Assembly (NCBI RefSeq): GCF_030408375.1
Contig: NZ_CP046530.1
Location: forward strand, 1,922,001-1,986,000
DNA: 64,000 bases
Direction: 5' to 3'
From: Corynebacterium afermentans subsp. lipophilum
GTDB lineage: Bacteria > Actinomycetota > Actinomycetes > Mycobacteriales > Mycobacteriaceae
The notes under the pieces: model-generated
Databases searched by the model: none
Seen by the model: the letters and a program-made list of their open reading frames with translations, nothing else
What the model was told of the DNA's origin: nothing
Made by a program: the position numbers and the translations under genes
Shown: in pieces, positions 1 to 10,575 of the stretch
Numbering within the stretch: the stretch's first letter is position 1
Layout: each line of letters begins with the position of its first letter

Positions 1-63
1 TCCCGGCACGGCGGCAACCCAAAACGCCCGCCGGACCCTGCCCTATTCGACCTGGACGGCTAA
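1..63 (+). CDS. 3' end of an unidentified gene (partial)
   Basis: The first 63 bases are open in one plus-strand frame and end at a TAA at 61-63, giving a 20-residue tail that finishes PALFDLDG. The stop overlaps the convergent ptrB stop by four bases, as do many gene ends in this window. Too little is visible to assign a function, and chance openness in GC-rich DNA is a real alternative. Confidence 0.35.
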   Translation, partial: SRHGGNPKRPPDPALFDLDG

Positions 64-2141
64 ACCGCCCCGGCTTTCACCAGCGTCCACGCGTACTCGA
101 ATGCGGTCTGCTTCCACTTGGCGTAGCGGCCGGACACGCCGCCGTGCCCTGCGGACATCTCCGTCTTCAGCAGGATCTCGCCTGCGGTGCCCACCTCGCG
201 CAGCTTGGCCACCCACTTCGCGGGCTCGACGTAGAGCACGCGGGTGTCGTTCAGGCTAGTCACCGCGAGAATGTCCGGGTAGTCCTGCGGAGTGACATTT
301 TCGTACGGGGCGTACTTCGCCATGTAGTCGTACACCTCGGGATCGTGATACGGGTCGCCCCACTCCTCCCACTCGCCCACCGTCAGCGGCAGCTCCGGCT
401 TCAGAATGGAGGTCAGCGGGTCCACGAACGGCACGATCGCGAGAACGCCGGCGAACTTCTCCGGCGCCATATTCGCCACCGCGCCCATGAGCAGGCCGCC
501 TGCGGAGCCGCCCTCGGCCACCAGCTGCTCGTGGGTGGTCAACCCCAGCTCCACGACGCGGTCCGCGCACGCGATGAAGTCGGTGAACGTGTTGGCCTTG
601 TGCAGCATCTTGCCGTTGTCGTACCACGCGCGACCCATCTCGCCGCCGCCGCGCACGTGGGCGCACACCCACACCATGCCGCGGTCGAGCAAACTCAACC
701 GCGCCACGGAGAACCCGGGATCCGTGGACGCTTCGTAGGAGCCGTATCCGTACAGCAGCGCGGGCGCTGGGCCTTCGACGCCCTTGCGGCGCACCACCGA
801 AATCGGCACCTGCTCGCCGTCCGGGGCGATTGCCCACTCGCCGTAAGCCTCGTACTCCTCCGGGTTGTAGCCGCCCTCGACCTCTTTTTCCTTCAGCAGT
901 GTCAGCTCGCCGGTCGCGACCGTGTAGTCCAACACCTGCGAGGGCTGGGTGTACGACGAGTAGCCGACGCGCACCACCGGGGCGTCCCACTCCGGGTTTC
1001 CGCCGAGGCCCACGGTGTAGAGCTCCTCGGAGAACTCCAACTCCTTGAACTCGCCAAAGCCGCCGTCGAGCGTTGCCACGGCCAGCCGCGGAATCCCGCC
1101 GCGCCGGTACGCAATAAACAAAAAGTCGCGGTAAGTGTCGATCCCTTCGATGCGCACGGTCTCGGAGTGCTCCACCAGCACGGGCAGCTCCCGCAGGGGC
1201 GCCACGGTGCCGACCGGGGTCGTCGCAACGCAGAAGTTCGCCCCGTGCGCGTTGTGGGTGACTACCCACTGCTCTTCGCCATCGACGACGCAGAAGTCGG
1301 GGTGGTACTCGATGCCCGCTTCGCGCTCCCACAGCACCTCAAATTCGCCGGTGGGGTCAGCCAGGTCGAGCACGCGGTACTCGGAGGTCAACGACGACGA
1401 CGCAATGATCATGAGGAAGCGTTCCGCGCGGTCCGCGCCCACGCCGACGCCGAACTTCTCGTCGGTCTCTTCGTACACCAGCACGTCTTCGGCAGCAGGT
1501 GTGCCCAGCTTGTGGCGCCAGATCTGGTGGGGACGCCAGGCGTCGTCGCAGCGGACGTAGAACAGGTAGTCCTCGCCCGCCCAGGTCGCGCCGTAGAAGA
1601 GGCCCTCGAGCTCGTCGTCGAGCAGCTCGCCGGTCTCGAGGTTCTTGATCCGCATGGTGAAGCGCTCGTCGCCTTCGGTGTCGAAGGAGTACGCGAGCAG
1701 GCGCCCGGAGGTGGACACGGACGATGCCCCGAGCGCGAAGAACTCGTGCCCGGCGGCGAGCTCGTTGACGTCGAGAAGCACCTGCTCCCCCGGCATGTCC
1801 TCGGTGACCTCAGGCGGGGTCCACGGGTCATCGGCGGTCGGGACGCGGCACGAGATGCCGTAGTCCTTGCCCTCGATGGTGCGGCCGTAGTACCACCAGT
1901 CGCCCTGGCGCTGCGGCACGGACATGTCGGTCTCTTTGATGCGGGATTTGATCTCGCCGTAGACGTCGTCCACCAGCCCGGACCAGGCGGACGTTTTTTC
2001 TTCCGTATAGGAGTTTTCGGCCTCGAGGTGGGCGATGACTTCTGGGTTGTCCTTGTCGCGCAGCCACTCGTAGTTGTCCACGAACTCGCGGCCGTGAAAT
2101 TTGCGGACAATCGGGCGTTTCTCAGCTACGGGTGGGATCAT
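60..2141 (-). CDS. ptrB: Protease II / prolyl oligopeptidase family (S9) peptidase
   Basis: This is a cytoplasmic serine oligopeptidase of family S9A that cleaves short peptides after basic residues (oligopeptidase B type). It is about 693 aa, the usual family length, with an N-terminal beta-propeller and a C-terminal alpha/beta-hydrolase domain. The catalytic serine lies in GGSAGG (about residue 546), the aspartate in SLNDTRV and the histidine in SAGHGG near the C terminus. I chose the ATG at 2141 over the longer frame beginning at 2159 because it overlaps the purC stop by four bases (ATGA) and gives the expected [10 protein letters not shown] start. It is downstream of purC and probably co-transcribed with it. 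S9A membership is clear; basic-residue specificity is inferred from the family. Confidence 0.93.
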   Translation of the reverse strand: MIPPVAEKRPIVRKFHGREFVDNYEWLRDKDNPEVIAHLEAENSYTEEKTSAWSGLVDDVYGEIKSRIKETDMSVPQRQGDWWYYGRTIEGKDYGISCRVPTADDPWTPPEVTEDMPGEQVLLDVNELAAGHEFFALGASSVSTSGRLLAYSFDTEGDERFTMRIKNLETGELLDDELEGLFYGATWAGEDYLFYVRCDDAWRPHQIWRHKLGTPAAEDVLVYEETDEKFGVGVGADRAERFLMIIASSSLTSEYRVLDLADPTGEFEVLWEREAGIEYHPDFCVVDGEEQWVVTHNAHGANFCVATTPVGTVAPLRELPVLVEHSETVRIEGIDTYRDFLFIAYRRGGIPRLAVATLDGGFGEFKELEFSEELYTVGLGGNPEWDAPVVRVGYSSYTQPSQVLDYTVATGELTLLKEKEVEGGYNPEEYEAYGEWAIAPDGEQVPISVVRRKGVEGPAPALLYGYGSYEASTDPGFSVARLSLLDRGMVWVCAHVRGGGEMGRAWYDNGKMLHKANTFTDFIACADRVVELGLTTHEQLVAEGGSAGGLLMGAVANMAPEKFAGVLAIVPFVDPLTSILKPELPLTVGEWEEWGDPYHDPEVYDYMAKYAPYENVTPQDYPDILAVTSLNDTRVLYVEPAKWVAKLREVGTAGEILLKTEMSAGHGGVSGRYAKWKQTAFEYAWTLVKAGAV

Positions 2142-3034
2142 GCGTGCTCCCCCGGCCATTCGGAGAAGCGGCGGCCAGAAAGGCGCTCGTACGCCTCGAT
2201 GTAGCGGTCGCGGGTTGCCTCCACGACGGAGCCGGGTAGCTCCGGTGGCGTGGTGCCTTCCTTTTGGTCCCAGCCGGACTTCGGGCCGGTGAGCCAGTTG
2301 CGCACGTATTGCTTGTCAAAGCTGGGTTGGCTGCGTCCTTCTTCGTAGTTGTCGGCGGGCCAGTAGCGGGAGGAGTCGGGCGTGAGCACTTCGTCGGCGA
2401 GCACGAGCTCGCCGTTTTCGTCCAGGCCGAACTCGAGCTTGGTGTCGGCGAGGATGATGCCCTTGGTCTCCGCGTAGTCGGCGGCGCGGCGGTACACCTC
2501 GAGCGTGGCGTCCCGGAGGCGCTCGGCAAGGTCCGCGCCGAGTTTTCCTGCCATGTGCTCGAAGGTGACGTTGATGTCGTGGTCGCCCTGCTCAGCCTTG
2601 GTGGCGGGGGTGAAAATCGGCTCGTCCAGCTTCGACGCCTCGGTCAGCCCCTCGGGCAGCTTCACGCCGCAAACACGGCCGGTTGCGTCGTATTCCTTCT
2701 TGCCGGAGCCGGTGAGGTAGCCGCGGGCTACACACTCGAACGGCACCATGTCCAGCTTCTTCACCACCATGGCGCGGCCGAGCACGTCTTCGGGGATGCG
2801 TTCGTCGTCGATCGGGCCGGCCAGGTGGTTCGGCACGTCGGAAAGCAGGTCGAAGAAGAACATGGAGGTAGCGGTGAGGATCCGCCCCTTGTCCGGGATC
2901 GCCGGTTCGAGGGAGAAGTCGAAGGCGGAGATGCGGTCTGTCGCGACCATGAGCAGGGTCTGCTCATCCACCTCGTAGATCTCGCGAACCTTGCCGCCGG
3001 AGATGTGTGAGTAATCTGAAAGCTCTGGACGCAT
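2138..3034 (-). CDS. purC: Phosphoribosylaminoimidazole-succinocarboxamide (SAICAR) synthase
   Basis: It catalyses ATP-dependent ligation of aspartate to CAIR in purine synthesis. The 298-aa protein starts [20 protein letters not shown], where GKVREIYEV is the family nucleotide-binding N terminus, and it contains [10 protein letters not shown] and [11 protein letters not shown]. The frame extends 24 codons further upstream, but the ATG at 3034 gives the family start. That extension would also run into the divergent lipoprotein gene, whose GTG is at 3054. The gene lies downstream of purD and purB on the same strand, separated from purB by the plus-strand lipoprotein gene, and is translationally coupled to ptrB through an ATGA overlap. 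Confidence 0.96.
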   Translation of the reverse strand: MRPELSDYSHISGGKVREIYEVDEQTLLMVATDRISAFDFSLEPAIPDKGRILTATSMFFFDLLSDVPNHLAGPIDDERIPEDVLGRAMVVKKLDMVPFECVARGYLTGSGKKEYDATGRVCGVKLPEGLTEASKLDEPIFTPATKAEQGDHDINVTFEHMAGKLGADLAERLRDATLEVYRRAADYAETKGIILADTKLEFGLDENGELVLADEVLTPDSSRYWPADNYEEGRSQPSFDKQYVRNWLTGPKSGWDQKEGTTPPELPGSVVEATRDRYIEAYERLSGRRFSEWPGEHA

Positions 3035-3053
3035 GCGCGCTAGTATATGCGCC

Positions 3054-3581
3054 GTGAAAAACCGCGCTACCGTTGTCCTCCTCCCGCTTATCCTCGCAGC
3101 GTGCACTGCGCCTTCGGAGTTCAGCGGAGAGATGCCGGAGTTCTATCCTTCGCGCGACGGCGCCACATTCCGTTTCGGCCAGACCGCAAAGGTCCTCACC
3201 GAGGACGTGCGCTACCACGTGCCCGTGCAGTGGGAGGTCACGGTGGACGAGCCGACCACCACCCGCGCGCCCCGCAGCGCCGAGCACGCCCGCAACATAG
3301 TGTGCTTCCCCGTCAGCTTCACCCCGGCTGCCATCGGTGAGTTTCCCATGGATGTCACGGTTGCGTTGCCGGAGCTTTTGCCTATCGACGGCGACCTCGC
3401 CGCCAACGTGGCCGACCCCAACTACTGCGGCGATGGGGACATCACCGGCTACACCGGCGAACTCGAAGCCAACGAAACCTACACCGGCTTCGTTGCCTCC
3501 TGGGAGGGCAGCGCCGACCCAGGAATCATCGGCCGGGGCGTCGAGCTCAAATCCCGCGACGCCACCCTGACCTGGCGGTAA
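3054..3581 (+). CDS. Small predicted lipoprotein of unknown function
   Basis: The start is a GTG at 3054, giving [17 protein letters not shown]: a short charged N-region, a hydrophobic core and a lipobox LAAC with the lipidated cysteine near residue 18. The mature part (about 157 aa) is acidic, has three further cysteines and looks beta-rich. It sits on the opposite strand between purC and purB, so it is an insertion into the purine cluster. Its 5' end is 19 bp from the purC start, so the two share a very short divergent promoter region. I do not recognise a domain. Confidence 0.8.
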   Translation: MKNRATVVLLPLILAACTAPSEFSGEMPEFYPSRDGATFRFGQTAKVLTEDVRYHVPVQWEVTVDEPTTTRAPRSAEHARNIVCFPVSFTPAAIGEFPMDVTVALPELLPIDGDLAANVADPNYCGDGDITGYTGELEANETYTGFVASWEGSADPGIIGRGVELKSRDATLTWR

Positions 3582-3584
3582 GCG

Positions 3585-5021
3585 CTACAGAATGTCGCCC
3601 GGGGTGTAGGCGGCGGCCTGCGGATGCTCGTCGACAAGCTTTTGCACCCTCGCGAGCACCCGGTCCACCTGGGACTCGGCCGCGCCGATGAAAGCGTGGC
3701 GATCCGAAAGCGCCTCCTCCAGCTGAGCCTGGTCCAACGGCAGGCGCTCGTCGGTAGCCAAACGCTCCACCAAGTTCTGCTCCGCGCCGCGCTCGCGCAT
3801 GTCCAGCGCCATGGCGACCGCGTTTTCCTTGATCACCTCGTGCGCCGTCTCGCGGCCCACGCCGGCGCGCACGGACGCCATGAGGATGCGGGTGGTGGCC
3901 AAAAATGGCAGGTAACGGTCCAGTTCGCGGTTGATCATGGCCGGGAAGGCGCCGAACTCGTCGAGCACGGTGAGCATGGTCTCCAGCTGGCCGTCGATGG
4001 CGAAGAACGCGTCCGGCAGCGCCACGCGGCGCACCACGGAGCAGAACACGTCACCCTCGTTCCACTGCTGGCCGGCGAGGTCGCCCACCATGGTGAGGTA
4101 GCCGCGCAGGATGACTTGGAAGCCGCCGACGCGCTCGCAGGAACGCGCGTTCATCTTGTGCGGCATGGCGGATGAGCCGACCTGGCCTTCCTTGAAGCCT
4201 TCGGTGACGGTTTCGTTGCCGGCCATGAGGCGGATCGTGGTGGCCAGCGAGGACGGTCCCGCGCCCAGCTGCACCAGCGAGGACACGACGTCGAAGTCGA
4301 GGGAGCGCGGGTAGACCTGCCCCACCGAATCAAACACGCGGTCAAAGCCGAGACCTTCCGCGATGCCCTGCTCAAGGCGGGAAAGCTTGTCCTCGTCACC
4401 TCCCATGAGGTCCAGCATGTCCTGCGCGGTACCCATCGGTCCCTTGATGCCGCGCAGCGGATACCGCTCTAACAGCTCCTCAATGCGCTCCACCGCGACC
4501 AGGATCTCGTCGGCGGCGGAGGCGAAACGCTTGCCCAGGGTGGTCGCCTGCGCCGCCACATTGTGGGAGCGGCCGGCCATGACCAGCGACTTGTACTCGC
4601 CGGCGCGGTTTCCCACGGCCTTGAGCAGCGCGATCGCCTTGTCTCGGGTGAGCTCGAGGGCGCGGCGCACCTGCAGCTGCTCCACGTTTTCGGTCAGGTC
4701 GCGCGAGGTCATGCCCTTGTGGATTTCTTCGTGGCCGGCCAGCGCGTTGAACTCCTCGATGCGCGCCTTCACGTCGTGGCGGGTGACCCGCTCACGCTCT
4801 GCGATCGAGTCCAGGTCCACCTGGTCGATGACTTTCTCGTAGTCTTCGATCGCGCCCGGTTCGACAGAAACACCGAGTTCTCGCTGCGCTTTTAGCACCG
4901 CGATCCAGAGCTGGCGCTCCAGGATGATCTTGTGCTCCGGGGCCCACAGGGTGGCCATCTCCGGGGAGGCGTAACGGTTACTCAGAACATTCGCATTATT
5001 CGGCTTCACGGCCTTCATCAT
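3585..5021 (-). CDS. purB: Adenylosuccinate lyase
   Basis: It cleaves SAICAR to AICAR and adenylosuccinate to AMP, releasing fumarate. The fumarase/aspartase-superfamily signature appears as [10 protein letters not shown] with its flexible loop, and [13 protein letters not shown] and [13 protein letters not shown] match the other active-site segments. From the ATG at 5021 it is 478 aa, the usual size. That ATG overlaps the purD stop by four bases and has AAGGGG about 10 nt upstream. A second in-frame ATG follows at once, so the exact start could be one codon later. It forms a coupled pair with purD. Confidence 0.96.
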   Translation of the reverse strand: MMKAVKPNNANVLSNRYASPEMATLWAPEHKIILERQLWIAVLKAQRELGVSVEPGAIEDYEKVIDQVDLDSIAERERVTRHDVKARIEEFNALAGHEEIHKGMTSRDLTENVEQLQVRRALELTRDKAIALLKAVGNRAGEYKSLVMAGRSHNVAAQATTLGKRFASAADEILVAVERIEELLERYPLRGIKGPMGTAQDMLDLMGGDEDKLSRLEQGIAEGLGFDRVFDSVGQVYPRSLDFDVVSSLVQLGAGPSSLATTIRLMAGNETVTEGFKEGQVGSSAMPHKMNARSCERVGGFQVILRGYLTMVGDLAGQQWNEGDVFCSVVRRVALPDAFFAIDGQLETMLTVLDEFGAFPAMINRELDRYLPFLATTRILMASVRAGVGRETAHEVIKENAVAMALDMRERGAEQNLVERLATDERLPLDQAQLEEALSDRHAFIGAAESQVDRVLARVQKLVDEHPQAAAYTPGDIL

Positions 5022-6265
5022 AGGGAGATCGCCCCTTCGATCGCGGGGCGGGCGATGTCCTTGCGGTAGAACGCCCCGGGAAGTTCGATACCTTCGATGA
5101 TCTGGTACGCCTGCGCAACAGCATCCTCGAGCGTCGTGCCTTGGCCCACCACGCCAAGCACGCGGCCGCCGGAGGCAACGTACTCGCCGTCCTCTAACGC
5201 AGTGCCGGCGTGCAGCACCCGCGAGGGATCGTCCAACGCTTCGCCGGTGACAACACCACCGGTCTTGGCAGCTTGCGGGTAGCCCTCGGCCGCCAGCACC
5301 ACCATGGCGGCGAACCCGTCGCGCCACTGCAGTTCCCCGACCTCGCCCAGGCGCCCCTGGGCCACTGCGAGCAGCACGTCCGCCAGCGGGGTCTGCAAAA
5401 GCGACAGCACCGCCTGGGTCTCCGGGTCTCCGAAGCGGGCGTTGAACTCCACCACTGCCGGGCCCTGCGGCCCCCAAGCAGCGCCGATGTACAAAAGCCC
5501 CTGGTACGGGGTCCCGCGGCGCACCATTTCTTCCGCCACCGGGCGCGCAATCGCATCCACGATGGTCTGCACCCCATCCTCCGGCAGCCACGGCAGCGGC
5601 GCGTACGCACCCATGCCACCGGTGTTGGGGCCCTCGTCGTTGTCGTAGGCGCGCTTGTGGTCCTGCGCGGGCAGCAGAGGCACCACCGTCTCGCCGTCCA
5701 CCAGGCAGAATAGCGAGACCTCGGGGCCTTCCAAGAAGGATTCGAACAGCACCGGGTTGCCGGCCGCCAGCACCGCTTCCGCGTGCGCTTTCGCCTCGGC
5801 GCGGTCCTCGGTGACCACCACGCCCTTGCCGCCCGCCAGGCCGTCGTCTTTGACCACGTAGCGCGGGCCGTACTCGTCCAGCGCGGCCTCAACTTCTTCC
5901 AGCTTCTCGACGCGCTTTGCCGACGCGGTGGGCACCCCCGCCGCGGCCATGACGTCCTTGGCAAAGGCCTTGGACCCCTCGAGCTGCGCCGCGGCCTTCG
6001 TCGGGCCGAACACCGGCACGCCGGCTTCGATCAGCGCGTCGGCCGCGCCCGCTACCAGGGGCACCTCCGGGCCGATCACCACAAGCTCCGCGTCGATGTC
6101 GCGAGCCAGCGCCACAATCTCGTCCGGGGAAGCGACGTCGACGGACCGTACCGCGGCTAAGCGGGACATGCCCGCGTTACCCGGCGCGACGGTAAGTTCG
6201 TGGCCTTGCATTGCGTTGAGTAGGGCGTGTTCGCGGCCGCCCGAACCGATGACAAGGATGCGCAT
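5018..6265 (-). CDS. purD: Phosphoribosylamine-glycine ligase (GAR synthetase)
   Basis: It is an ATP-grasp enzyme joining glycine to phosphoribosylamine, the second step of purine synthesis. The N terminus [16 protein letters not shown] is diagnostic, and [15 protein letters not shown] plus [10 protein letters not shown] are the ATP-grasp and metal-binding segments. From the ATG at 6265 it is 415 aa. The upstream extension of the frame overlaps the divergent HIT gene and is rejected. Only 31 bp separate this start from the HIT start, so the two divergent promoters must be compact or overlapping. One copy of the iterated 11-mer lies in that gap. Confidence 0.96.
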   Translation of the reverse strand: MRILVIGSGGREHALLNAMQGHELTVAPGNAGMSRLAAVRSVDVASPDEIVALARDIDAELVVIGPEVPLVAGAADALIEAGVPVFGPTKAAAQLEGSKAFAKDVMAAAGVPTASAKRVEKLEEVEAALDEYGPRYVVKDDGLAGGKGVVVTEDRAEAKAHAEAVLAAGNPVLFESFLEGPEVSLFCLVDGETVVPLLPAQDHKRAYDNDEGPNTGGMGAYAPLPWLPEDGVQTIVDAIARPVAEEMVRRGTPYQGLLYIGAAWGPQGPAVVEFNARFGDPETQAVLSLLQTPLADVLLAVAQGRLGEVGELQWRDGFAAMVVLAAEGYPQAAKTGGVVTGEALDDPSRVLHAGTALEDGEYVASGGRVLGVVGQGTTLEDAVAQAYQIIEGIELPGAFYRKDIARPAIEGAISL

Positions 6266-6296
6266 GCGCCCCAATTTACCGGTAGCGTCGATAAGC

Positions 6297-6713
6297 ATGA
6301 GCACCGTATTCAGCAAGATCATTGCCGGCGAGATCCCGGGCCGCATCGTGTACCAGGACGACACCGTCGCAGCCTTCCTCACAATCGAACCCGTCGCCTA
6401 CGGCCACACGCTGGTCGTGCCGGTGGAAGAGATCGACAAGTGGACCGACATCCCGGCCGAGCTGTGGTCGCACATGAACGAGGTCGCCCAAAACATTGGC
6501 GCGGTCATCGTGGAGAAGTTCAACGCAGAGCGCGCCGGCTACCTCATTGCCGGCTTCGAGGTGCCGCACGCCCACATCCACGTCTTCCCCGCCAACGACA
6601 TGTCGGGCTACACGCTGTCTACCGCGATGCGTCACGACGAGACCGACGCAGCGAAGATGGACGCCGCCGCGGAAACCATCCGCGAAGGCCTTAAAGCGCA
6701 GGAAGCGAAATAG
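6297..6713 (+). CDS. HIT family nucleotide hydrolase/transferase
   Basis: This is a 138-aa histidine-triad protein. [10 protein letters not shown] carries the H-x-H-x-H catalytic triad, and the N terminus [20 protein letters not shown] is typical of the HIT branch. Family members hydrolyse purine nucleoside phosphoramidates or dinucleoside polyphosphates. The substrate here cannot be read from the sequence. The ATG at 6297 abuts a copy of the window's iterated 11-mer (6286-6296), and no Shine-Dalgarno sequence is obvious. The 3' end overlaps the convergent sensor-kinase gene by 23 bp. Confidence 0.93.
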   Translation: MSTVFSKIIAGEIPGRIVYQDDTVAAFLTIEPVAYGHTLVVPVEEIDKWTDIPAELWSHMNEVAQNIGAVIVEKFNAERAGYLIAGFEVPHAHIHVFPANDMSGYTLSTAMRHDETDAAKMDAAAETIREGLKAQEAK

Positions 6714-8067
6714 TAAACGTCGAGCCCTCGCCCGGCGCGGTGGCCACCTTCACGGTGCCGCCGTGCGCCTCAATGAGGGACTTGGTGATGGCCAGGCCCA
6801 GCCCGGAGCCACCGGTGGCGCGGTTGCGGGATGAGTCGGCGCGGTAGAAGCGCTCGAAGATGTGCTCCGCGTCCTTGGCCTCCATGCCGCGGCCGTTGTC
6901 AGCGACGTCGATGACAACGCGGTCGAGGTTTTTGCGGATAGTCACGGTGACTTCCGCGTCCGGGCCCGCGTGCTTGTAAGCGTTGGTGATCAGGTTCACC
7001 AGTACCTGGTGCAGCCGGTCCGGATCGCCGTTGACCTGGGCGACATCCGGGGTGTCTGTGACGACTTCCACGGTGCGGTCCGGGAACGCGGCATCGACGG
7101 TGCTCTTCGCGGACAGCACCCACTCCAGCACGTCCATCGGCTTCTTTTCTAGGCGCGCACCCTCGGCGCGGGTGAGCGCCAGCAGGTCCTCCACCAGCAG
7201 CTGCATGCGGGCGGACTCTTCGTCGATTTTGCCCAGGACCATGTCCGGATCGTTCGCCATCCCCTTCCGGTACAGCTCGGTGTACCCTCGCACGCTGGTC
7301 AGAGGTGTGCGCAGCTCGTGCGAGGCGTCCCCGACAAAGCGGCGCATCTGTTCCTCTTGGGTGCGGGCGTTATCCAGGGAGTCCTGCAGCTTCGACACCA
7401 TGGTGTTCATGGCGTAGGACAAACTGCCCACTTCAGTCTCGCGCGGCCAGGCGGGCACACGGCTGTCCGTCTCGCCGTTCGCAATCGCCAACGCCGTGTT
7501 CTCCACGATCTTCAGCGGCGCGAGCGCACGGGCCACCATGTAGTTCGCGGCCACGCCGATGCCGAACAGCGCCAGCACACCGACCCCGGCTTCCACCCAG
7601 GCGAGCGCGCGCAGCATCTTCGCCTCGGTTTCCAGCGACTTGGCCACGTACTGCACCGTGCCGTCGGACTGCTGGTGCGCCATCGCCCGCCACTTCACGC
7701 CTTGGCTTTTGTCGTCGACGGAGGGGATGGTCGTGGGGTGGTCGAGGCGCTTCACCTTCGAGTAGTCCGGCGGGTTCACCGATCCCCTGCGCGGCACCAG
7801 CTGGTCGTGGCCGGGGTACAGGGTGGCCTGGTTGAACTCGCTGGGCAGGCTCAGGATGTTGAACTGCCAGGCGGGTGTTTGCTGCGCCCACGTTGCCATG
7901 CCTTCGCGCAGCTGGTCGTCTGCGCGGTCGACCAAAAAGTAGCGCATGACAAAGTAGATCAGCACCGAGCTCAGCGCGATGCCGATCGTCGATGCGGCCA
8001 TCACCACCGCGACAAGCTGCCGCTTGAGCGGCTTTTTCGACGGCGCCGTTAACACCGAATAGGACAT
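6691..8067 (-). CDS. phoS: Sensor histidine kinase, PhoS (PhoR-type) phosphate-starvation sensor
   Basis: This is a membrane histidine kinase of 458 aa. A first transmembrane helix (about residues 18-41) is followed by an extracytoplasmic loop of roughly 120 residues, a second helix, then a HAMP linker. The HisKA box DASHELRTPLTS has its phospho-accepting histidine near residue 250, and an HATPase domain carries N, G1 and G2 boxes (NLITNAYKHA, DNGRGM, GGSGLGLA). It lies 14 bp downstream of a PhoP-like regulator and is surely co-transcribed with it. C. glutamicum calls this pair PhoR (regulator) and PhoS (sensor), in a similar neighbourhood of pur, thrE and ots genes. The phosphate role is inferred from that homology. 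Start: ATG at 8067, following MSYSVLTAP; longer readings run into the regulator gene. Confidence 0.82.
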   Translation of the reverse strand: MSYSVLTAPSKKPLKRQLVAVVMAASTIGIALSSVLIYFVMRYFLVDRADDQLREGMATWAQQTPAWQFNILSLPSEFNQATLYPGHDQLVPRRGSVNPPDYSKVKRLDHPTTIPSVDDKSQGVKWRAMAHQQSDGTVQYVAKSLETEAKMLRALAWVEAGVGVLALFGIGVAANYMVARALAPLKIVENTALAIANGETDSRVPAWPRETEVGSLSYAMNTMVSKLQDSLDNARTQEEQMRRFVGDASHELRTPLTSVRGYTELYRKGMANDPDMVLGKIDEESARMQLLVEDLLALTRAEGARLEKKPMDVLEWVLSAKSTVDAAFPDRTVEVVTDTPDVAQVNGDPDRLHQVLVNLITNAYKHAGPDAEVTVTIRKNLDRVVIDVADNGRGMEAKDAEHIFERFYRADSSRNRATGGSGLGLAITKSLIEAHGGTVKVATAPGEGSTFTISLPAL

Positions 8068-8081
8068 TGCACTACTGCGCA

Positions 8082-8789
8082 CTACTGACGCGGGGTGCGC
8101 AGCACATAGCCGACACCGCGGACGGTGTGGATCAGCTGCACGTCGCCGGTATCGACCTTGCGGCGCAGATACGAGATGTAGGACTCGACCACGTTGCCAT
8201 CGCCGCCGAAGTCGTAGTGCCACACGTTGTCCAGGATCTTCGCCTTGGACACCACGACCTCAGCGTTGAGCATGAGGTAGCGCAGCAGGTTGAACTCGGT
8301 GGGCGACAGTTCCACGATCTCGCCGGCCTTGGTCACCTCGTGGGTGTCGTCGTTGAGCGTGAGGTCGGCGTAACGCAGGGTGGTGTCTTCGTTGGAATCT
8401 TCGCTGACGTTGCCGCGGCGCAGGATCACGCGCAGGCGGGTGATTACTTCTTCAAGGGAAAACGGCTTTGTCACGTAGTCGTCCGCGCCGATGGTGAGGC
8501 CGTGGATGCGGTCTTCCACTGCGTCCTTCGCGGTGAGGAAGAGCACCGGCGCGTCCAGGCCTTCGGCGCGCAGCTTGCTTAGCAGCTCGAAGCCGTCCAT
8601 TTCCGGCATCATCACGTCGAGGATGTAGGCGTCCGGCTTCCAGGAATGGGCGAGCTCGATGGCTGCGGGACCGGAGTTTGCGGTCTCCACCTCGAACCCT
8701 TGGAACTTCAGGGAAACAGTTAACAGTTCCACGATGTTCGGCTCGTCGTCGACGACGAGCACCTTCAGGTTCTGCGAGTTCTCTGCCAT
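8082..8789 (-). CDS. phoR: OmpR-family response regulator, PhoR/PhoP type
   Basis: This is a 235-aa two-domain regulator. The receiver domain carries the acidic pocket VVDDE, the phospho-acceptor Asp58 in ILDVMMPEMDG and the conserved lysine in DDYVTKPFSLEE. The C-terminal winged helix contains ELSPTEFNLLRYL and ends in IHTVRGVGYVLR. The sequence closely follows mycobacterial PhoP and corynebacterial PhoR (for example NIVELLTVSLKFQGFEV), so control of phosphate-starvation genes is the likely role, with the partner kinase downstream. I chose the ATG at 8789 because GGAAAG lies 8 nt before it. A GTG three codons upstream (8798) is possible but overlaps that site. Confidence 0.85.
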   Translation of the reverse strand: MAENSQNLKVLVVDDEPNIVELLTVSLKFQGFEVETANSGPAAIELAHSWKPDAYILDVMMPEMDGFELLSKLRAEGLDAPVLFLTAKDAVEDRIHGLTIGADDYVTKPFSLEEVITRLRVILRRGNVSEDSNEDTTLRYADLTLNDDTHEVTKAGEIVELSPTEFNLLRYLMLNAEVVVSKAKILDNVWHYDFGGDGNVVESYISYLRRKVDTGDVQLIHTVRGVGYVLRTPRQ

Positions 8790-8925
8790 GTCAATCACTT
8801 TCCGTTTCGTCGCAATGCGTCGCTAACAAGATAGAGCGATTAAACCGCACAAGTCTGCGCGTTTCCTGTACGTCCACTGAACGCCCCTAGCGGACTTCCC
8901 CCGAAATGTCTCCCCACAAAAGAAT

Positions 8926-9001
8926 TGGAGCTGGAGACGGGACTTGAACCCGCAACCTACGGTTTACAAGACCGTTGCGCTACCAATTGCGCCACTCCAG
9001 C
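8926..9001 (-). tRNA. tRNA-Thr (anticodon TGT)
   Basis: The minus strand folds into a complete cloverleaf. The acceptor stem GCTGGAG pairs with CTCCAGC, the D-stem is GCGC/GCGC, and the anticodon stem ACGGT/ACCGT encloses loop CTTGTAA with anticodon TGT. The T-arm is GCGGG-TTCAAGT-CCCGT, and a 3' CCA is encoded at 8926-8928. It reads ACA threonine codons (and probably ACG). It sits between the two-component genes and thrE and is transcribed away from thrE. Confidence 0.97.
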
Positions 9002-9067
9002 AGTGCAGCAAGATCTTACACACGCCCCGCACCTGCGACATAACTGGCCAACCGATAGTGTGAGCGT

Positions 9068-10522
9068 GTGACAGAAGGTAACTCATTGTGGGAGAGGATC
9101 TCCGGCTCGCGGCAGCGTGTGGCAACGATTGACGAGGCCCGCACGTCCCCGCCGCCGTCCGTCCTCGCGCCCATTAACCTGGCAGATCCCGCCGAGGTCG
9201 CGGCGGTGATGAACATCGCCGCGCGCATCGGGGAGATCCTCATTGCGAACGCGACGACGTCCGCGGACGCGGCGAAGCAGATCCACACGGTGTGTTCCTC
9301 CTATGGCCTGCACTACGTGCACGTGTCCATCACCGTGAACACGATCACGCTCAACACGATCATCGGCGTGGATCAGCGCACCCCGGTGAATGTGTTCCGG
9401 GTGGTCACAATGATCAGCGAGAACTACCACAAGCTGCAGGAAGTCGACCGGCTGATCCGCTCGATTCGTTCCGGCGCGACCCCGCCGGAAATGGCGGAGC
9501 GGATCCTCAACGACATCGACACCTCGCCGATCCCCCACCGCAACACCCGCAACCTCGCCGGCTGGACTGTGATGGGTTTCTTCGTGGCGATGCTCCTCGG
9601 TGGCGACCTACTGATGATGACCGTCGGCGGCCTGACCGCGTTCCTCATCATGGGCTTCAACAAGCTACTTTCGCGCGGCGGCCTGCCTGCGTTTTTCCAC
9701 AACGTCATCGGCGGCTTCCTCGCCACGGTGCCCGCGGCAATCACGTACGACTTCTCCGCGTCGATCGGCCGCACAATCGTGCCCAGCCAACTCATTGCGA
9801 CGGGCATCATCGTCCTTCTCGCGGGTCTGACGCTTGTGCAATCGCTTCTCGACGGCGTGACCGGCTCCCCCCTCAACGCTTCCGCCCGCTTCTTCAGCGC
9901 CATGCTGAACACCGGCGGCATCGTGGCTGGCGTGGCCAGCGGCGTGGCGGTATCGGAGATGGTGGGCATGCCCCTGCCGCCGATTGAGCTTCTCCCCGGC
10001 AGCGCCGCGTATTCGAACGCGCTGCTCACCGTGGTCGGCGGCGGCATGGCCGCAGCCGCTTTTGCCGTGTGCTGTTTCGCGGAGCGCGCCGCGATCATCC
10101 TGTCTTTTGTCACCGCCGCGCTCGGCTCCGCCTGCTACTACATCCTGCTCGCCCCACTCGGCCTGGGCAGGCTGTCCGCGACCGCAGCCTGCGCCATCGT
10201 GGTGGGACTTGTCGGCGGCCTGATTTCCCGCCGGTTTTTGATCAACCCGGTGATCACGGCCGTGGCGGGCGTGACCCCGTTTTTGCCCGGCTCGTGGATC
10301 TACCGCGGCATGTACGCGTTGATGAACGAGCAGATGCTGCTGGGCATGATGAACCTGTTCACCGCCATTGGCACCTGCATGGCATTGGCCGCCGGTGTGG
10401 TGTTCGGCGAGTGGGTTGCGCGCCGCATCCGCCGTCCGCAGCTGTATGTGCCGTACCAAGCGTTCAAGCGCGCTGGCCGCTTCACGTTCGAGCAGCTGCT
10501 CAGGGTGCGGCGACGCAGATAA
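9068..10522 (+). CDS. thrE: Threonine/serine exporter
   Basis: This is an inner-membrane proton-driven exporter of L-threonine and L-serine, 484 aa. The sequence follows the C. glutamicum ThrE pattern: a soluble N-terminal half (APINLADPAEVAAVMNIAARI, VNTITLNTIIGV, EVDRLIRSI) and a C-terminal half of about ten transmembrane helices. It contains GLTLVQSLLDGVTGSP and VAGVTPFLPGSWIYRGMYA. The start is a GTG with no clear Shine-Dalgarno sequence; GATAGT at 9054-9059 could be a -10 box 8 nt before it, so a leaderless mRNA is possible. The neighbouring otsA and otsB genes match the C. glutamicum order. Confidence 0.92.
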   Translation: MTEGNSLWERISGSRQRVATIDEARTSPPPSVLAPINLADPAEVAAVMNIAARIGEILIANATTSADAAKQIHTVCSSYGLHYVHVSITVNTITLNTIIGVDQRTPVNVFRVVTMISENYHKLQEVDRLIRSIRSGATPPEMAERILNDIDTSPIPHRNTRNLAGWTVMGFFVAMLLGGDLLMMTVGGLTAFLIMGFNKLLSRGGLPAFFHNVIGGFLATVPAAITYDFSASIGRTIVPSQLIATGIIVLLAGLTLVQSLLDGVTGSPLNASARFFSAMLNTGGIVAGVASGVAVSEMVGMPLPPIELLPGSAAYSNALLTVVGGGMAAAAFAVCCFAERAAIILSFVTAALGSACYYILLAPLGLGRLSATAACAIVVGLVGGLISRRFLINPVITAVAGVTPFLPGSWIYRGMYALMNEQMLLGMMNLFTAIGTCMALAAGVVFGEWVARRIRRPQLYVPYQAFKRAGRFTFEQLLRVRRRR

Positions 10523-10575
10523 GTTCATCGCGTAGGATGAAAGCCCTTGACGCCTGATGGAAGAAGGAGAACGTA

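Noticed and set aside
144..2204. 686-aa open frame on the plus strand
   Set aside because: It is antisense to ptrB for its whole length. Its Arg/His/Val-rich composition is that of a GC-rich shadow frame, and it has no motifs or ribosome site.
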